Shown here: positions 1-8,491 of the stretch, piece after piece
Layout of the letters: every line of letters begins with the position of its first letter
Numbering within the stretch: the stretch's first letter is position 1
NCBI GenBank assembly: GCA_964468435.1
Contig: CAYXVE010000051.1
Coordinates: 1-33,422 of the forward strand
DNA: 33,422 nucleotides
Source: JBCCTX01 sp964468435
GTDB lineage: Bacteria > Bacteroidota > Bacteroidia > J057
Direction of reading: 5' to 3'
Translations under genes and position numbers: made by a program
Notes under the pieces: generated by a model
The model's input: the letters and a program-made list of their open reading frames with translations, nothing else
Told to the model about the DNA's origin: nothing
The model's database searches: none

Positions 1-1
1 C

Positions 2-297
2 TCGCAAAATTTTTTTAGCTTTTCAATTGACCCTCTTAGTTTGATTGTTTTTGAAGATTTGCCCAGTAAACTTCTCCATTCAGGGTCATTCTATCAGATT
101 TATCCCCAAAAGGGTTAAAACTACTCATGTTGGAAAATGGGAATAAATACATTGTTAGGGGAACTACATATATTGATCTTCTGGTAATGAAAGTAGACGG
201 TTCTAAAAAAGTCGACGATTCTTTTAATAGCGCACCTACCAGCTTTCTTTCGCATGCTAATAAAATATGGGACAAGGTTGAGAAAGAGGAATATTAA
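2..297 (+). pseudogene. 3' end of an unknown gene, truncated by the window edge and apparently frameshifted
   Basis: Frame 2 is open from the first bases of the window to a TAA at 116-118 and reads like protein (contains FEDLPSKLLHSGSFYQIYP). Frame 1 then continues from about 110, through an ATG at 127, to a TAA at 295-297, with protein-like content (NKYIVRGTTYIDLLVMKVDG, ending KIWDKVEKEEY). Joined by a one-base shift near 110-118, the two give one continuous hydrophilic C-terminus. I do not recognise the family. The opposite strand also has short open frames (36-275 and 121-363), but they are rich in Cys and Ser and look less like protein. It could instead be a genuine 56-residue ORF from 127. 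Hairpins and a terminator follow at 319-449, as expected for the end of a plus-strand gene. Confidence 0.38.
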
Positions 298-318
298 ATA
301 CTTGCAACCAATAACTAA

Positions 319-353
319 GGCTTCGTTGGGTCGGTACGACCAATAATGAAGCC
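319..353 (+). other. Imperfect inverted repeat downstream of the left-edge gene
   Basis: GGCTTC at 319-324 pairs with GAAGCC at 348-353, and GGTCG at 329-333 pairs with CGACC at 337-341 around a 3-nt loop, with an internal mismatch of unequal length. A second small stem, CTATC/GATAG, lies at 363-382. Together with the terminator at 417-449 they make a compact structured 3' region. It may be the 3' UTR of the upstream gene or a small RNA; the sequence alone does not decide. Confidence 0.4.
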
Positions 354-416
354 AGCGTCGCACTATCCCGTATTTTCGATAGGGCTATGGAGTTTTCGTG
401 ATGTTGGGCGATTGTA

Positions 417-449
417 GGCTGTTGGTTTTAGTTGCCAATCAGCCTTTTT
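417..449 (+). terminator. Rho-independent terminator (plus strand)
   Basis: GGCTGTTGG at 417-425 pairs with CCAA-T-CAGCC at 435-444 (nine pairs, one bulged T, 9-nt loop), followed directly by five T at 445-449. The T-tract side makes it a plus-strand terminator. It would end the left-edge gene or a small RNA from 319-449 and protects the convergent icd gene from read-through. No gene is visible in the remaining bases up to 555. Confidence 0.55.
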
Positions 450-555
450 GGGGCATTTTGCTCCTAAGAATATTTCAGGTTTAAACTAACTTAAGCGTTT
501 TTTCTAATCGATTTGTTGCTTTTTCCAGGGTTATGGGGTTTTTAGGTTACTTTAT

Positions 556-2772
556 CTACAACTTCGCCAAAATCCCATTAAACGTCTCACTAGGACGCAT
601 CTCTTTAGCTACCAAAGCATCATCAGGCTTATAATATCCGCCAATATCTACTGGATCTCCCTGAGCAGCGTTCATCTCTGCGATGATCTTCTCCTCATGA
701 ACAGACATCTCTTTGGCAATGGGCTTGAATACATTAGCCAGTTCAGCATCCTGATCCTGCGAAGCCAATGCTTCAGCCCAATACATCGCCAAGTAAAAAT
801 GACTTCCACGATTATCCAGTTCATTGACCTTACGCGAAGGGGACTTCCGGTTTTCCAGGAATTTCTCAGTAGCCTGGTCTAGCGTGTCTCCTAGTACACG
901 GGCACGAGGGTTATTGGTCTTTTTCCCAAGGTAATCCAAAGAAACAGCAAGTGCAAGAAACTCACCCAGTGAATCCCAACGCAGGTGTCCTTCAGCTGTA
1001 AATTGCTGTACGTGCTTAGGTGCAGACCCACCCGCACCGGTCTCAAAGAGACCACCTCCTGCCATTAGCGGCACGATAGATAACATTTTGGCGCTGGTGC
1101 CCAGTTCCAAGATGGGGAATAAGTCAGTCAGGTAATCTCTTAATACATTACCTGTAACAGAAATCGTGTCCTGTCCCGCTTTAGCACGCTTTAACGTAAG
1201 TTTAGTAGCCTCTTCTGGAGACATGATATGTATTTCCAGACCCTCCGTATCATACTGCGGAAGATATTCATTGACTTTTTTGATCAGTTCAGCATCATGA
1301 GCGCGGGTCTTGTCCAACCAGAATACGGCTGGGCTACCTGTTTCTCTGGCGCGACTTACGGCCAGCTTCACCCAATCCTGTATAGGAGCATCTTTCACCT
1401 GACACATACGCCAGATATCGCCTTCCTCCACCTCATGACTTAACAGCACCTTGCCAGCAGTATCTACCACCCGAGCTGTTCCGTCGGCCTCTATCTCAAA
1501 AGTTTTGTCATGTGAACCATATTCCTCAGCTTTCTGAGCCATCAGACCTACATTGGGTACAGAACCCATCATAGTAGGATCAAATGCACCATGTATTTTA
1601 CAGAAGTCGATGGTTTCTCGATACAGTCCTGCGTAGCTGCTGTCCGGAATCACAGCTTTACAGTCCTGAGTTTCATCGTTTTTGTTCCACATCTTTCCGG
1701 AAGTGCGAATCATCGCAGGCATAGAGGCGTCAACAATCACATCGCTGGGTACATGCAGATTGGTGATTCCCTTACGGGAGTTGACCATGGCCAGGTCGGG
1801 GCCCTTTTCATAGCAGGCATTGAGGTCTGCTTCGATCTCTTCCCTTTTGTCTGCGGATAGCTGATCGAGACGGGAGATCAAATCTCCTAGTCCATAATTG
1901 GGATCTACGCCCAACTCGTCTAGTACTGCTGCATGTTTTTCAAATACATCCTTATAATATACCTTTACTGCATGCCCGAAGATAATCGGGTCGGAAACCT
2001 TCATCATGGTTGCCTTCATGTGAATGGAAAACAGAATGTCTTGGGCTTTGGCATCAGCCACCTGCTGCTCCAGAAAAGCTACCAATTGCTTTTTACGCAT
2101 AAATGTCCCATCTATCACTTCTCCTTCTTGCAGGGCCAGCTTGTCTTTCAACACCTTCACTGCTCCATCTTTACTCACGAATTCAATCTGTACTTCATCG
2201 GCTTTTTCTATGGTGAGGGATTTTTCATTAGAGCGGAAATCTCCCACGTCCATTGTAGCTACATGAGTCTTGGAGTCGGAAGACCACTCACCCATGCTAT
2301 GGGGATTCTTCTGAGCAAAAGCTTTGACAGCCTTGGGAGCCCTCCGATCAGAGTTTCCTTCGCGTAATACCGGATTCACAGCAGATCCTTTTACTGTATC
2401 ATAAGTAGCCTTGAGGGCTTTTTCTTTGTCATCTTTCGGTTCTTCAGGATAATCGGGAAGGGCATATCCTTTGGCTTGAAGTTCTCTAATTGCCGCCTTC
2501 AACTGGGGGATAGATGCACTGATATTGGGGAGCTTGATAATATTGGCTTCAGGGGTTTTGACCAGTTCCCCTAGCTCTTCCAAGTCATCATTTACACGTT
2601 GTTCCTCCGTGAGGTATTCGGGAAACTTGGCAAGAATACGGCCTGCCAGAGATATATCACGGGTTTCTACCGATACCCCCGCCGGACTGGTAAAGGCTTT
2701 GATAATGGGGAGAAATGAATAGGTAGCAAGCCCCGGTGCTTCGTCGGTAATAGTATAAATAATTTTTGCCAT
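556..2772 (-). CDS. icd: NADP-dependent isocitrate dehydrogenase, monomeric type
   Basis: Oxidative decarboxylation of isocitrate to 2-oxoglutarate with NADP in the TCA cycle, cytoplasmic. The 738-residue length and whole-length pattern are those of the monomeric (IDH-II) family, unrelated in length to the ~400-residue homodimeric enzyme. Family landmarks: NPVLREGNSDRR at 133-144 (isocitrate-binding Ser/Asn/Arg cluster), HMKATMMKVSDP at 251-262 (catalytic Lys253), Tyr418, and RDYLTD at 545-550 with the metal- and substrate-binding Arg/Asp residues. These sit about two residues before the published numbering of the Azotobacter enzyme (Lys255, Tyr420, Arg547). MAGGGLFETGAGGSAP at 570-585 is another hallmark block. 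The start MAKIIYTITDEAPGLATYS matches the usual N-terminus. No operon partner is evident; the next gene upstream is 100 bp away. Confidence 0.97.
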   Translation of the reverse strand: MAKIIYTITDEAPGLATYSFLPIIKAFTSPAGVSVETRDISLAGRILAKFPEYLTEEQRVNDDLEELGELVKTPEANIIKLPNISASIPQLKAAIRELQAKGYALPDYPEEPKDDKEKALKATYDTVKGSAVNPVLREGNSDRRAPKAVKAFAQKNPHSMGEWSSDSKTHVATMDVGDFRSNEKSLTIEKADEVQIEFVSKDGAVKVLKDKLALQEGEVIDGTFMRKKQLVAFLEQQVADAKAQDILFSIHMKATMMKVSDPIIFGHAVKVYYKDVFEKHAAVLDELGVDPNYGLGDLISRLDQLSADKREEIEADLNACYEKGPDLAMVNSRKGITNLHVPSDVIVDASMPAMIRTSGKMWNKNDETQDCKAVIPDSSYAGLYRETIDFCKIHGAFDPTMMGSVPNVGLMAQKAEEYGSHDKTFEIEADGTARVVDTAGKVLLSHEVEEGDIWRMCQVKDAPIQDWVKLAVSRARETGSPAVFWLDKTRAHDAELIKKVNEYLPQYDTEGLEIHIMSPEEATKLTLKRAKAGQDTISVTGNVLRDYLTDLFPILELGTSAKMLSIVPLMAGGGLFETGAGGSAPKHVQQFTAEGHLRWDSLGEFLALAVSLDYLGKKTNNPRARVLGDTLDQATEKFLENRKSPSRKVNELDNRGSHFYLAMYWAEALASQDQDAELANVFKPIAKEMSVHEEKIIAEMNAAQGDPVDIGGYYKPDDALVAKEMRPSETFNGILAKL

Positions 2773-2872
2773 GGAGAAGGAAATATGTTTTTAGTCAAAA
2801 TAATCTACAAGATAGCTTCTGCCATGCGAAACTAAGGTTTTTTTCCAAAAGTAGGGAGTGTGCAGTGTATGA

Positions 2873-3142
2873 TTATTGTTTATCTGCAGTTCCTTGATCG
2901 TACATCTCAGGATATTCCTCCGACCCCTCAATTTCCAGAAAAAAAAATATGCAGAATAGCATTTTGGAAAAATCTTGAATCACATCCTCATGAGCCAGCG
3001 TTACAGGTGTTATCTGAAAGTTAGAAAAATACTCTCCCAGTTTTCCTGCAACTCTGGTTAGTTCCAGGCTCTTACATAAGAGGGTACTTCCATTAGGTTG
3101 CATAAACCATATACGATAGGATTGGGAGAGAAGAGATGTCAT
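2873..3142 (-). CDS. Small hypothetical protein (89 aa)
   Basis: I do not recognise a family. The predicted product has a mixed alpha/beta-like composition (QPNGSTLLCKSLELTRVAGK), a hydrophobic run near residues 61-70 (MLFCIFFFLEIE) and an acidic tail. It looks like a small cytoplasmic protein rather than an antisense shadow, since no larger gene overlaps it. It lies 100 bp upstream of icd on the same strand, with no clear terminator between them, so co-transcription is possible. The ATG at 3142 is the first in frame; Met14 is an alternative. No conserved catalytic motif is visible. Confidence 0.45.
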   Translation of the reverse strand: MTSLLSQSYRIWFMQPNGSTLLCKSLELTRVAGKLGEYFSNFQITPVTLAHEDVIQDFSKMLFCIFFFLEIEGSEEYPEMYDQGTADKQ

Positions 3143-3274
3143 TGTTGAATTGTTACATTAAGGTATTGTATCTGCTTCCTTTCTATGTGAAAAGGCTTAA
3201 GTCTACCCCTAAAAAATGAAAAAGATGTAGTGAATTTAAGTTTGTGATTGTCTCGTGATAAAGAATTAACGTGT

Positions 3275-3478
3275 TTATAATTGTTGATTAAAGGGCTTTT
3301 TATGCTGCTTGAGTTCATCTACCATTTTTTTCTGATCTTCTTCAACACCCCGACTGTACAGAAATTTATTAATTTTAATAGCCCTGCCCTCACAATAAAA
3401 AGAACACAAAGAATATGATTACGGCTACAAATAGAGCATAGCTTCTGGGATTACACGCTATTTGTTATACGAAGTCAT
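3275..3478 (-). pseudogene. Decayed small membrane-protein gene
   Basis: Three minus-strand frames in sequence read as one small protein: an ATG at 3478 giving MTSYNK; then a frame encoding a clean membrane segment (SYALFVAVIIFFVFFLL, stop at 3390); then, one base shifted, a charged cytoplasmic tail (GRAIKINKFLYSRGVEEDQ, followed by KKMVDELKQHKKP) to a TAA at 3275-3277. The shift falls in a T-rich stretch at about 3390-3400. The joined product would be ~65 residues: a single-pass membrane protein with a basic, coiled C-tail. No uninterrupted frame spans it, so it is either a pseudogene or contains assembly indels. I do not know the family. The rest of the 3143-3575 gap holds only the promoter of the next gene. 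Confidence 0.35.
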
Positions 3479-3560
3479 ACACTGATGTAAGGAAATAATC
3501 TCCATGAGATTCTCAAAGCCTTTTCAAAAATAAAAATCAAATGCATTAACAGATATTCCG

Positions 3561-3568
3561 TAACTTTA
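3561..3568 (+). promoter_or_regulatory. Possible Bacteroidota -7 box for the amidase gene
   Basis: TAACTTTA matches TAnnTTTG in seven of eight positions and lies 7 bp before the ATG at 3576, implying a very short leader or a leaderless transcript. No convincing -33 TTTG is seen, so this is a weak call. Confidence 0.3.
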
Positions 3569-3575
3569 TCTGCCG

Positions 3576-4808
3576 ATGAAAAATCAATACCCTATGCACA
3601 CGCTCAGATGGTGCTTATTGTTGTGGTTGGTATCAGGGGAAACGATACAGTCTCAGGAGTATCTTACAGCGGTAGCTAAGCCCGGTGATGGGGCTATTTC
3701 TCTCCTGAGATATTTTCAATGCTATACAAAGTGTAATCTGGATCACTTTTATCAGATCAACCGTATTTCCAGAAATCGGGGGCTGATCGCTGATAGAGTT
3801 TATCAATTACCTATCCTGGTCTACGAGTATAACGGACGTAGCATACGGACTACCATCGGTATCAATGACTATCCTCGCGCCAAGCGCATACAGATGTACA
3901 ATGAAGCCGTACACAAGTCACAATTGCAGTCCAAAGACTACCGCGACGGTAAAATCCTGTGGGTTCCCTATCACTTCATCACCTGTCCGGAAGAACGGGC
4001 TGAAGCACAGATCAGCACTGTGGCTGACAGGCCTATTAATACGGGCAGCAATCAGAAACCCATTGGCGTCCGGGGAACTTATTCCATTTTTGGCAGTAAG
4101 TATGCCACTGTGCCCTTGCTGGACAACCAGCTAAAAGGAAGAGTTTTCTACATAGTGGCAGGCCATGGAGGTCCTGATCCCGGAGCTAGCGGGAGAAGAT
4201 GGGGCAAGACCATCACTGAAGATGAGTATGCATATGATGTGGCATTACGACTGACCCGCAATCTCCTGATGCACGGAGCAACTGTATACGTGATTGTACG
4301 CGACCCTAATGATGGTATTCGCAATGGTGAATACCTACGTCCTGACAAAGATGAGGTTGTTTGGGGCGATCTGCCTATTCCCAGAGGGCAAAAAGAACGT
4401 CTCCAGCAGCGTGCAGACATCATCAATGCGCTCTACCAAAAAAACCAGCAAAACGGTGTTACTTACCAACGCCTGATAACCATACATATCGATTCCCGGT
4501 ATATGGGCAAACGCATAGATATGTTTTTCTATCACCGTGAAGACGATGATGATAGCAAGGCATTGACTGAAACAGTTTATACCACGATTGCCCGTAAATA
4601 CCGAGAGATCAATCAAAGCCGGGGCTACAATGGATCAGTATCCTCAAGGGACTTATATATTTTGCGGGAAACCCTGCCACCTGCCGTATTTATCGAGCTG
4701 GGTAACATCCGCAATCCTCAGGACCAAGCCCGGTGGGTGGTAGAAAGCAACCGGGATCTGGTGGCATCATGGCTTGCAGAAGGGATCATGCTGGATGCCT
4801 TGAAGTAA
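3576..4808 (+). CDS. Secreted N-acetylmuramoyl-L-alanine amidase (Amidase_3)
   Basis: Zinc-dependent peptidoglycan amidase that would cleave the bond between N-acetylmuramic acid and the stem peptide L-Ala, acting in the periplasm in cell separation or wall turnover. The N-terminal 27 residues form a signal peptide-like segment (TLRWCLLLWLVSG). Residues ~32-83 resemble a divergent LysM-like binding module (KPGDGAISLLRYF, FYQINRI). The catalytic domain covers ~188-410: HGGPDPGASG at 197-206 with Zn ligand His197, a Glu ligand in TEDEYAYD (~215-217), IHID with His304, and catalytic Glu374 in FIELGNIRNP. All expected metal and catalytic residues appear present. The thioesterase gene begins 31 bp downstream but has its own -7 box. 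The LysM assignment is tentative; the amidase assignment is firm. Confidence 0.93.
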   Translation: MKNQYPMHTLRWCLLLWLVSGETIQSQEYLTAVAKPGDGAISLLRYFQCYTKCNLDHFYQINRISRNRGLIADRVYQLPILVYEYNGRSIRTTIGINDYPRAKRIQMYNEAVHKSQLQSKDYRDGKILWVPYHFITCPEERAEAQISTVADRPINTGSNQKPIGVRGTYSIFGSKYATVPLLDNQLKGRVFYIVAGHGGPDPGASGRRWGKTITEDEYAYDVALRLTRNLLMHGATVYVIVRDPNDGIRNGEYLRPDKDEVVWGDLPIPRGQKERLQQRADIINALYQKNQQNGVTYQRLITIHIDSRYMGKRIDMFFYHREDDDDSKALTETVYTTIARKYREINQSRGYNGSVSSRDLYILRETLPPAVFIELGNIRNPQDQARWVVESNRDLVASWLAEGIMLDALK

Positions 4809-4813
4809 TTGTA

Positions 4814-4821
4814 TATCTTTG
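4814..4821 (+). promoter_or_regulatory. Bacteroidota -7 promoter box (TATCTTTG)
   Basis: Exact match to TAnnTTTG, 18 bp before the thioesterase ATG at 4840 and just after the amidase stop. No good -33 element lies at the expected spacing inside the amidase 3' end, so activity is inferred from the -7 box alone. Confidence 0.45.
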
Positions 4822-4839
4822 CCCAATTAAGCTATTTTT

Positions 4840-5295
4840 ATGCAAGAAAAACTTAAAGAACTATTACAAGGTTATCCGGTATGGGATGAAGTAGCAGTAC
4901 AATGGGGTGAGATGGACGCCTTTCAGCATGTTAATTCTACAGTTTATATCCGCTGGGCTGAGACAGCCCGTGTCAATTATTTCCGGGAAATGCAAGCTCA
5001 TCTGATAGATGTAGAAGGGAAAGGAATAGGCCCTATTCTGGGTTATATTCAGTGCAAATACATATTCCCGGTGACCTTTCCTGACAAGGTGATCACCGGG
5101 ACACATATTTCTGCCTTTAAAGAAGACCGCCTCAAAATGGACCATTTGATGGTTAGCCAACATCACGAGCGTGTCGTGGCACTAATCGAAAGCTGGATTG
5201 TAACCTATGATTATCAGACGCTGCGAAAAGCACCGCTGCCAGCGGGCCTGGAAGCTGTCATACAACAGTATGAAGCTCAACAGGCTACAGGATAA
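4840..5295 (+). CDS. Acyl-CoA thioesterase, hotdog fold (4HBT/YbgC-like)
   Basis: Predicted cytoplasmic hydrolase of acyl-CoA thioesters. The N-terminal block VQWGEMDAFQHVNSTVYIRW (residues ~21-40) is the 4-hydroxybenzoyl-CoA thioesterase signature, in which the Asp of EMDAFQHVN is the catalytic acid, followed by the aromatic W-x-E-x-A-R-x-x-Y helix. The length, 151 residues, is typical of a single-hotdog subunit that assembles into dimers or tetramers. The substrate cannot be told from the sequence. It lies 31 bp after the amidase gene on the same strand but has its own -7 box. It converges with the outer-membrane protein gene at 5341 with 45 bp between and no obvious terminator hairpin. Confidence 0.9.
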   Translation: MQEKLKELLQGYPVWDEVAVQWGEMDAFQHVNSTVYIRWAETARVNYFREMQAHLIDVEGKGIGPILGYIQCKYIFPVTFPDKVITGTHISAFKEDRLKMDHLMVSQHHERVVALIESWIVTYDYQTLRKAPLPAGLEAVIQQYEAQQATG

Positions 5296-5340
5296 TCCTA
5301 GTATCCACTAACTTGTAAAATATAAGGTATAAAACGCCAC

Positions 5341-6030
5341 CTAACGGTCAAGCTCGACCATATATCCCATTGACAAGGTAGTACCCTGATTCGTAATTTT
5401 ATTGTTGGGATCGTTGGCAAATACGTTGGTAGCTCCAAGGTGAAAGCGGGCTTCGAAGCACAAATTTCCGGTAGCAAGTGGTGCATTTACCCCTACTCCG
5501 AAAGCGGCTCCGACCAACCAGCGTTCCAGATAGGGCTGCTCGCCTCCTACATTCAGTTTCGCCTCAGGAGGTGTATCCAGAAGAACTCCATCAATTTTGG
5601 AAATAGTTGTCTTTCCATTCAGCGTCATACTCATCTCAGGACCTATGAAGCCATAGGCATTCATACCCTGTCGAGCAGAAGACAAACGTAGAAACAATGG
5701 CATTTCCAAATAATTCACTGCCGTCTGCATAGATTGTGTTTCCATCAAAGGTGTACCAAATTCATCCTGATAGGTTCTAAAAGTAATGGCGTGCGATCCT
5801 CGCTGGCTGTAAGCCAGTTCTGAGTAGATGCCCACGTGGTCTCCCAGCAAAAACATTACCGGAACGGCAAGGTTGAAACCACGGAGGCTTTCGAGACGGT
5901 AATCGATGTGATCCACATTGTACGTGGCGAACTGCACACCGCTTCTTAGACCTGCAAAGATTTGAGCATGTGCAGAAAAGCAAGCGCATATAAATCCCAG
6001 GAAGACGATGAATGTTTTCGTGTTGTTCAT
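5341..6030 (-). CDS. Outer-membrane beta-barrel protein (porin family, PorT/OMP_b-brl-like)
   Basis: 229 residues with a signal peptide ending FSAHAQ (cleavage after ~residue 23), then alternating hydrophobic/polar strands with aromatic girdles (AGLRSGVQFATYNVDHID; GIYSELAYSQRG; YLEMPLFLRLSSARQG). It ends TLSMGYMVELDR, the pattern of small eight-stranded barrels common in Bacteroidota. Its role is unknown; such proteins are usually structural or minor outer-membrane components. The gene appears monocistronic, with 216 bp before the next gene, the acylase at 6247, which points the same way. No plug domain or TonB box is visible. Confidence 0.82.
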   Translation of the reverse strand: MNNTKTFIVFLGFICACFSAHAQIFAGLRSGVQFATYNVDHIDYRLESLRGFNLAVPVMFLLGDHVGIYSELAYSQRGSHAITFRTYQDEFGTPLMETQSMQTAVNYLEMPLFLRLSSARQGMNAYGFIGPEMSMTLNGKTTISKIDGVLLDTPPEAKLNVGGEQPYLERWLVGAAFGVGVNAPLATGNLCFEARFHLGATNVFANDPNNKITNQGTTLSMGYMVELDR

Positions 6031-6246
6031 AGAACAGGTTTGGTTTTAAAATGTGTGTGTGTTTATAGCTGTAGGGTAAAAATCAAAGCTAGTGCCAGAA
6101 ACAAGTGTCTATTAAGCTAAATCTATCATTTACCTAAAAAATGACAGAAGGGGCATGATATCTAACGTAAGCATATGGAGGTTTTCTGCCACGAGGGAGG
6201 AAAGATGGACAACAGTTGCTTGACGATGAAGCGCGAACGATAATCC

Positions 6247-8349
6247 CTACTCTAATGGCTTGTATATCCGTTCAGCATTTTCCATGATCTTTTCCTTATC
6301 TAGGGTGAGCTTTTTGGCACCTTTGCTGGTGTAGAGTTCCATCTGATCGGTATAATGCGGGCTATCTGGACGGCTAGAGCTTCCAAAAGGAACGACGGTT
6401 TCGAATTCCGCTACTCCGTTTTCATCATACTGGACAAACATCATGAAGTTATCTCCACCCGTAGCATAGAATTTACCGTTTTCCTCATTGATGTCTCCAT
6501 TCCTTGCTGCTAGTTTATTCCAGAATCCATAAATGGGTAGTTCTTTATATCCACGCTTAAAGCGGGAAAACTCTCTAAAGGGCACCTCCAGCTTTCCAAA
6601 ATATTTCATGAGATGATTCTGTGTATATTGAAGGGCCTCATCTAGGCGATCGCTGGGAATATTGCCTGCCTGTGCTTCCAGATCTATGGGACGGGTTGTC
6701 AATCCTTTGAACAATAGGTAAACTGTGGTAGGAGCTACATGATCCAAAGAGGCTTCCAGGTTCCAATTTTTCAAAGGCGCTAAAAGCGCTTGATAGGCTT
6801 CATTTTCGTAATTCTGAAACTGACGAATAATTTGGGTAGCGTAGTGTTCCTGGGGAAAGGTAGCATCATACTTGATCTGCTTGAGGCGCGACATGGAGAT
6901 CGTATCTCCGTCCTGGTACAGTTCTCGAAACCGTAAGCTCCGGGGTAGATCGTCAATGATACGATCGTAATTGACCAGAGGATCAAACTGATCCCGGTCT
7001 AGCCATCGAGACTGGCATGTACACTTGAAGGGGCTGTGATTTACATTGTATACATAGCCGCATTCAGGATTGTGAATCTGAGGGCGTTCCTCCAATGGGA
7101 CATAAGATGTCCATAAGGTACGCGAAGTATTTCCAGGAATCACCTTACCCCAGTCGTATCCCGGTTCACGCTCGGGAAACTGCCCATTGAAGATATAGAA
7201 TATATTATCCTCTTTATCTGCATAAGTAATATTGAAATAAGGCAAGCCTTCCCATTCCAGAGCTTCTTTGAACTGTTCAAAATTCTGGGCTTTGTTCATC
7301 CGATACCATTGCTCGGGAATGCGGATATTGAAGAGCGGTGCCATACGTACTGCTATGTAATTGCCTTCTGGGCTTTTGAGGGTAGGTCCGTACTTACTCC
7401 AGTAGGCCATTCTTTTTACTTTCAAAGGAAAAGGGAGCCATTTGAGTCTGACTGACAGCTTGATTTCATATTCTTCCAGGGGTAGCCATTCACCGTCAAA
7501 CTCGTAGAGGTTGGATTCTGTGGGATGCATGTTGAGGAGAAATACATCGGTATGGTCGTAGTAGTTATTGGTATGCGTCCATCCCAAATAAGGATTGGTA
7601 CCAATCTGAGGCGACACAGATCCAGGAAACATGGCACCGTGAAAATTCAGGCCTTCTTCGCTAACTACGTGGATTTCATAGAAAGCTTCCGGACCACGGA
7701 TTTGCACATGTGGATTCCCAATCAAATAGGTACGACCATTTGCCGTAATCTTACGGCTGAAGGCGAAAGCGTTGGAGCCTTTTTGGGTAAAGTCTACCTG
7801 ACTGGCTGCATCATCGTAGCCCCTGCCACTGAGGATAGCAGAAACGGTTCTACCAAGCCCCATAAATTCTGCAATTTTGGAGGGATAGCTCACCAGGGCA
7901 TCTTTGGGATTGATAGGGAATATTTTCCGGTAAAGTACCTCTTTGGGATGTGCTTCTGCATAGGCATTCATACCTTGACAATAGCCTTCGAGGTATCTGA
8001 TAAATTCAGGAGATACCTCCTTATACATCGCAGTGTCTACCAACTCGTACAAGCGCAACAATTTGGAGAAGAAATCTCCTGCAGCACCTGTCTTTCCGTA
8101 TACCTTCCCCAACAGCCCCCTGCCAAAGAGGTAGGTTTGCTGAATGGTCTCGAAATTATCCTCAGCCTGAGCCCAGGCTACTCCGTAAGCTACTTCCTGA
8201 TCAGTAGGAGCAAATATATGAGGGATACCCCATTGATCGCGAGCAATGGTGATGTTTTCAGGATCTATCTGGGTCTGAAATATATAATCCTGTGCCCAGA
8301 GGTTAATGGAAATAAAGGTTATAAAGGAAAAGAGTATTGAAGAACGCAT
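6247..8349 (-). CDS. Penicillin acylase family Ntn hydrolase (possible acyl-homoserine-lactone acylase)
   Basis: Secreted N-terminal-nucleophile amidohydrolase, 700 residues. Signal peptide 1-19 (ends NLWAQ). The small-subunit region begins with the typical IARDQWGIPHIFAPTDQEVAYG (residues ~35-56; quoted here only as IARDQWGIPHIFAPT). The autocleavage site is QKG|SNAF, making Ser192 the new N-terminal nucleophile of the large subunit. It is followed by the family block NPHVQIRGPEAFYEIHV (~214-230) and GWTHTNN. Processing in the periplasm would yield alpha, spacer and beta chains. Family members hydrolyse amide bonds of penicillins, acyl-homoserine lactones or cyclic lipopeptides; the substrate cannot be assigned. 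A Cys pair in the HSPFKCTC region might form a disulfide. Monocistronic in appearance. Confidence 0.93.
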   Translation of the reverse strand: MRSSILFSFITFISINLWAQDYIFQTQIDPENITIARDQWGIPHIFAPTDQEVAYGVAWAQAEDNFETIQQTYLFGRGLLGKVYGKTGAAGDFFSKLLRLYELVDTAMYKEVSPEFIRYLEGYCQGMNAYAEAHPKEVLYRKIFPINPKDALVSYPSKIAEFMGLGRTVSAILSGRGYDDAASQVDFTQKGSNAFAFSRKITANGRTYLIGNPHVQIRGPEAFYEIHVVSEEGLNFHGAMFPGSVSPQIGTNPYLGWTHTNNYYDHTDVFLLNMHPTESNLYEFDGEWLPLEEYEIKLSVRLKWLPFPLKVKRMAYWSKYGPTLKSPEGNYIAVRMAPLFNIRIPEQWYRMNKAQNFEQFKEALEWEGLPYFNITYADKEDNIFYIFNGQFPEREPGYDWGKVIPGNTSRTLWTSYVPLEERPQIHNPECGYVYNVNHSPFKCTCQSRWLDRDQFDPLVNYDRIIDDLPRSLRFRELYQDGDTISMSRLKQIKYDATFPQEHYATQIIRQFQNYENEAYQALLAPLKNWNLEASLDHVAPTTVYLLFKGLTTRPIDLEAQAGNIPSDRLDEALQYTQNHLMKYFGKLEVPFREFSRFKRGYKELPIYGFWNKLAARNGDINEENGKFYATGGDNFMMFVQYDENGVAEFETVVPFGSSSRPDSPHYTDQMELYTSKGAKKLTLDKEKIMENAERIYKPLE

Positions 8350-8434
8350 AGGGTTTTTATCATCAACAAAGTAAATTTACCCGAAAATTCAGTTCATTGC
8401 AAACCCAAAATCACATAGTTCTATAAATAATAAC

Positions 8435-8463
8435 AGGAATCTCGGATTGTATCCGAGATTCCT
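8435..8463 (-). terminator. Terminator hairpin after the coiled-coil gene
   Basis: A perfect 13-bp stem (AGGAATCTCGGAT at 8435-8447, its complement at 8451-8463) with a 3-nt loop, 29 bp beyond the stop codon of the minus-strand gene at 8492. On the minus strand it is followed by a T-rich stretch (GTTATTATTTATAG), a modest U-tract. Confidence 0.7.
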
Positions 8464-8491
8464 GATCTATCCCAATTTGACGTTAGTTCAG

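Noticed and set aside
36..363. Two minus-strand ORFs of 79 and 80 codons
   Set aside because: Overlap each other and the more protein-like plus-strand frames; Ser/Cys/aromatic-rich composition typical of antisense.
319..411. Possible integron attC site (GTTGGGT and GTTGGGC match GTTRRRY)
   Set aside because: No matching RYYYAAC partner at the proper place and no integrase or second cassette; the inverted repeats are better explained as hairpins before a terminator.
7525..8340. 271-codon plus-strand ORF
   Set aside because: Entirely antisense to the penicillin acylase gene, which has clear family motifs.
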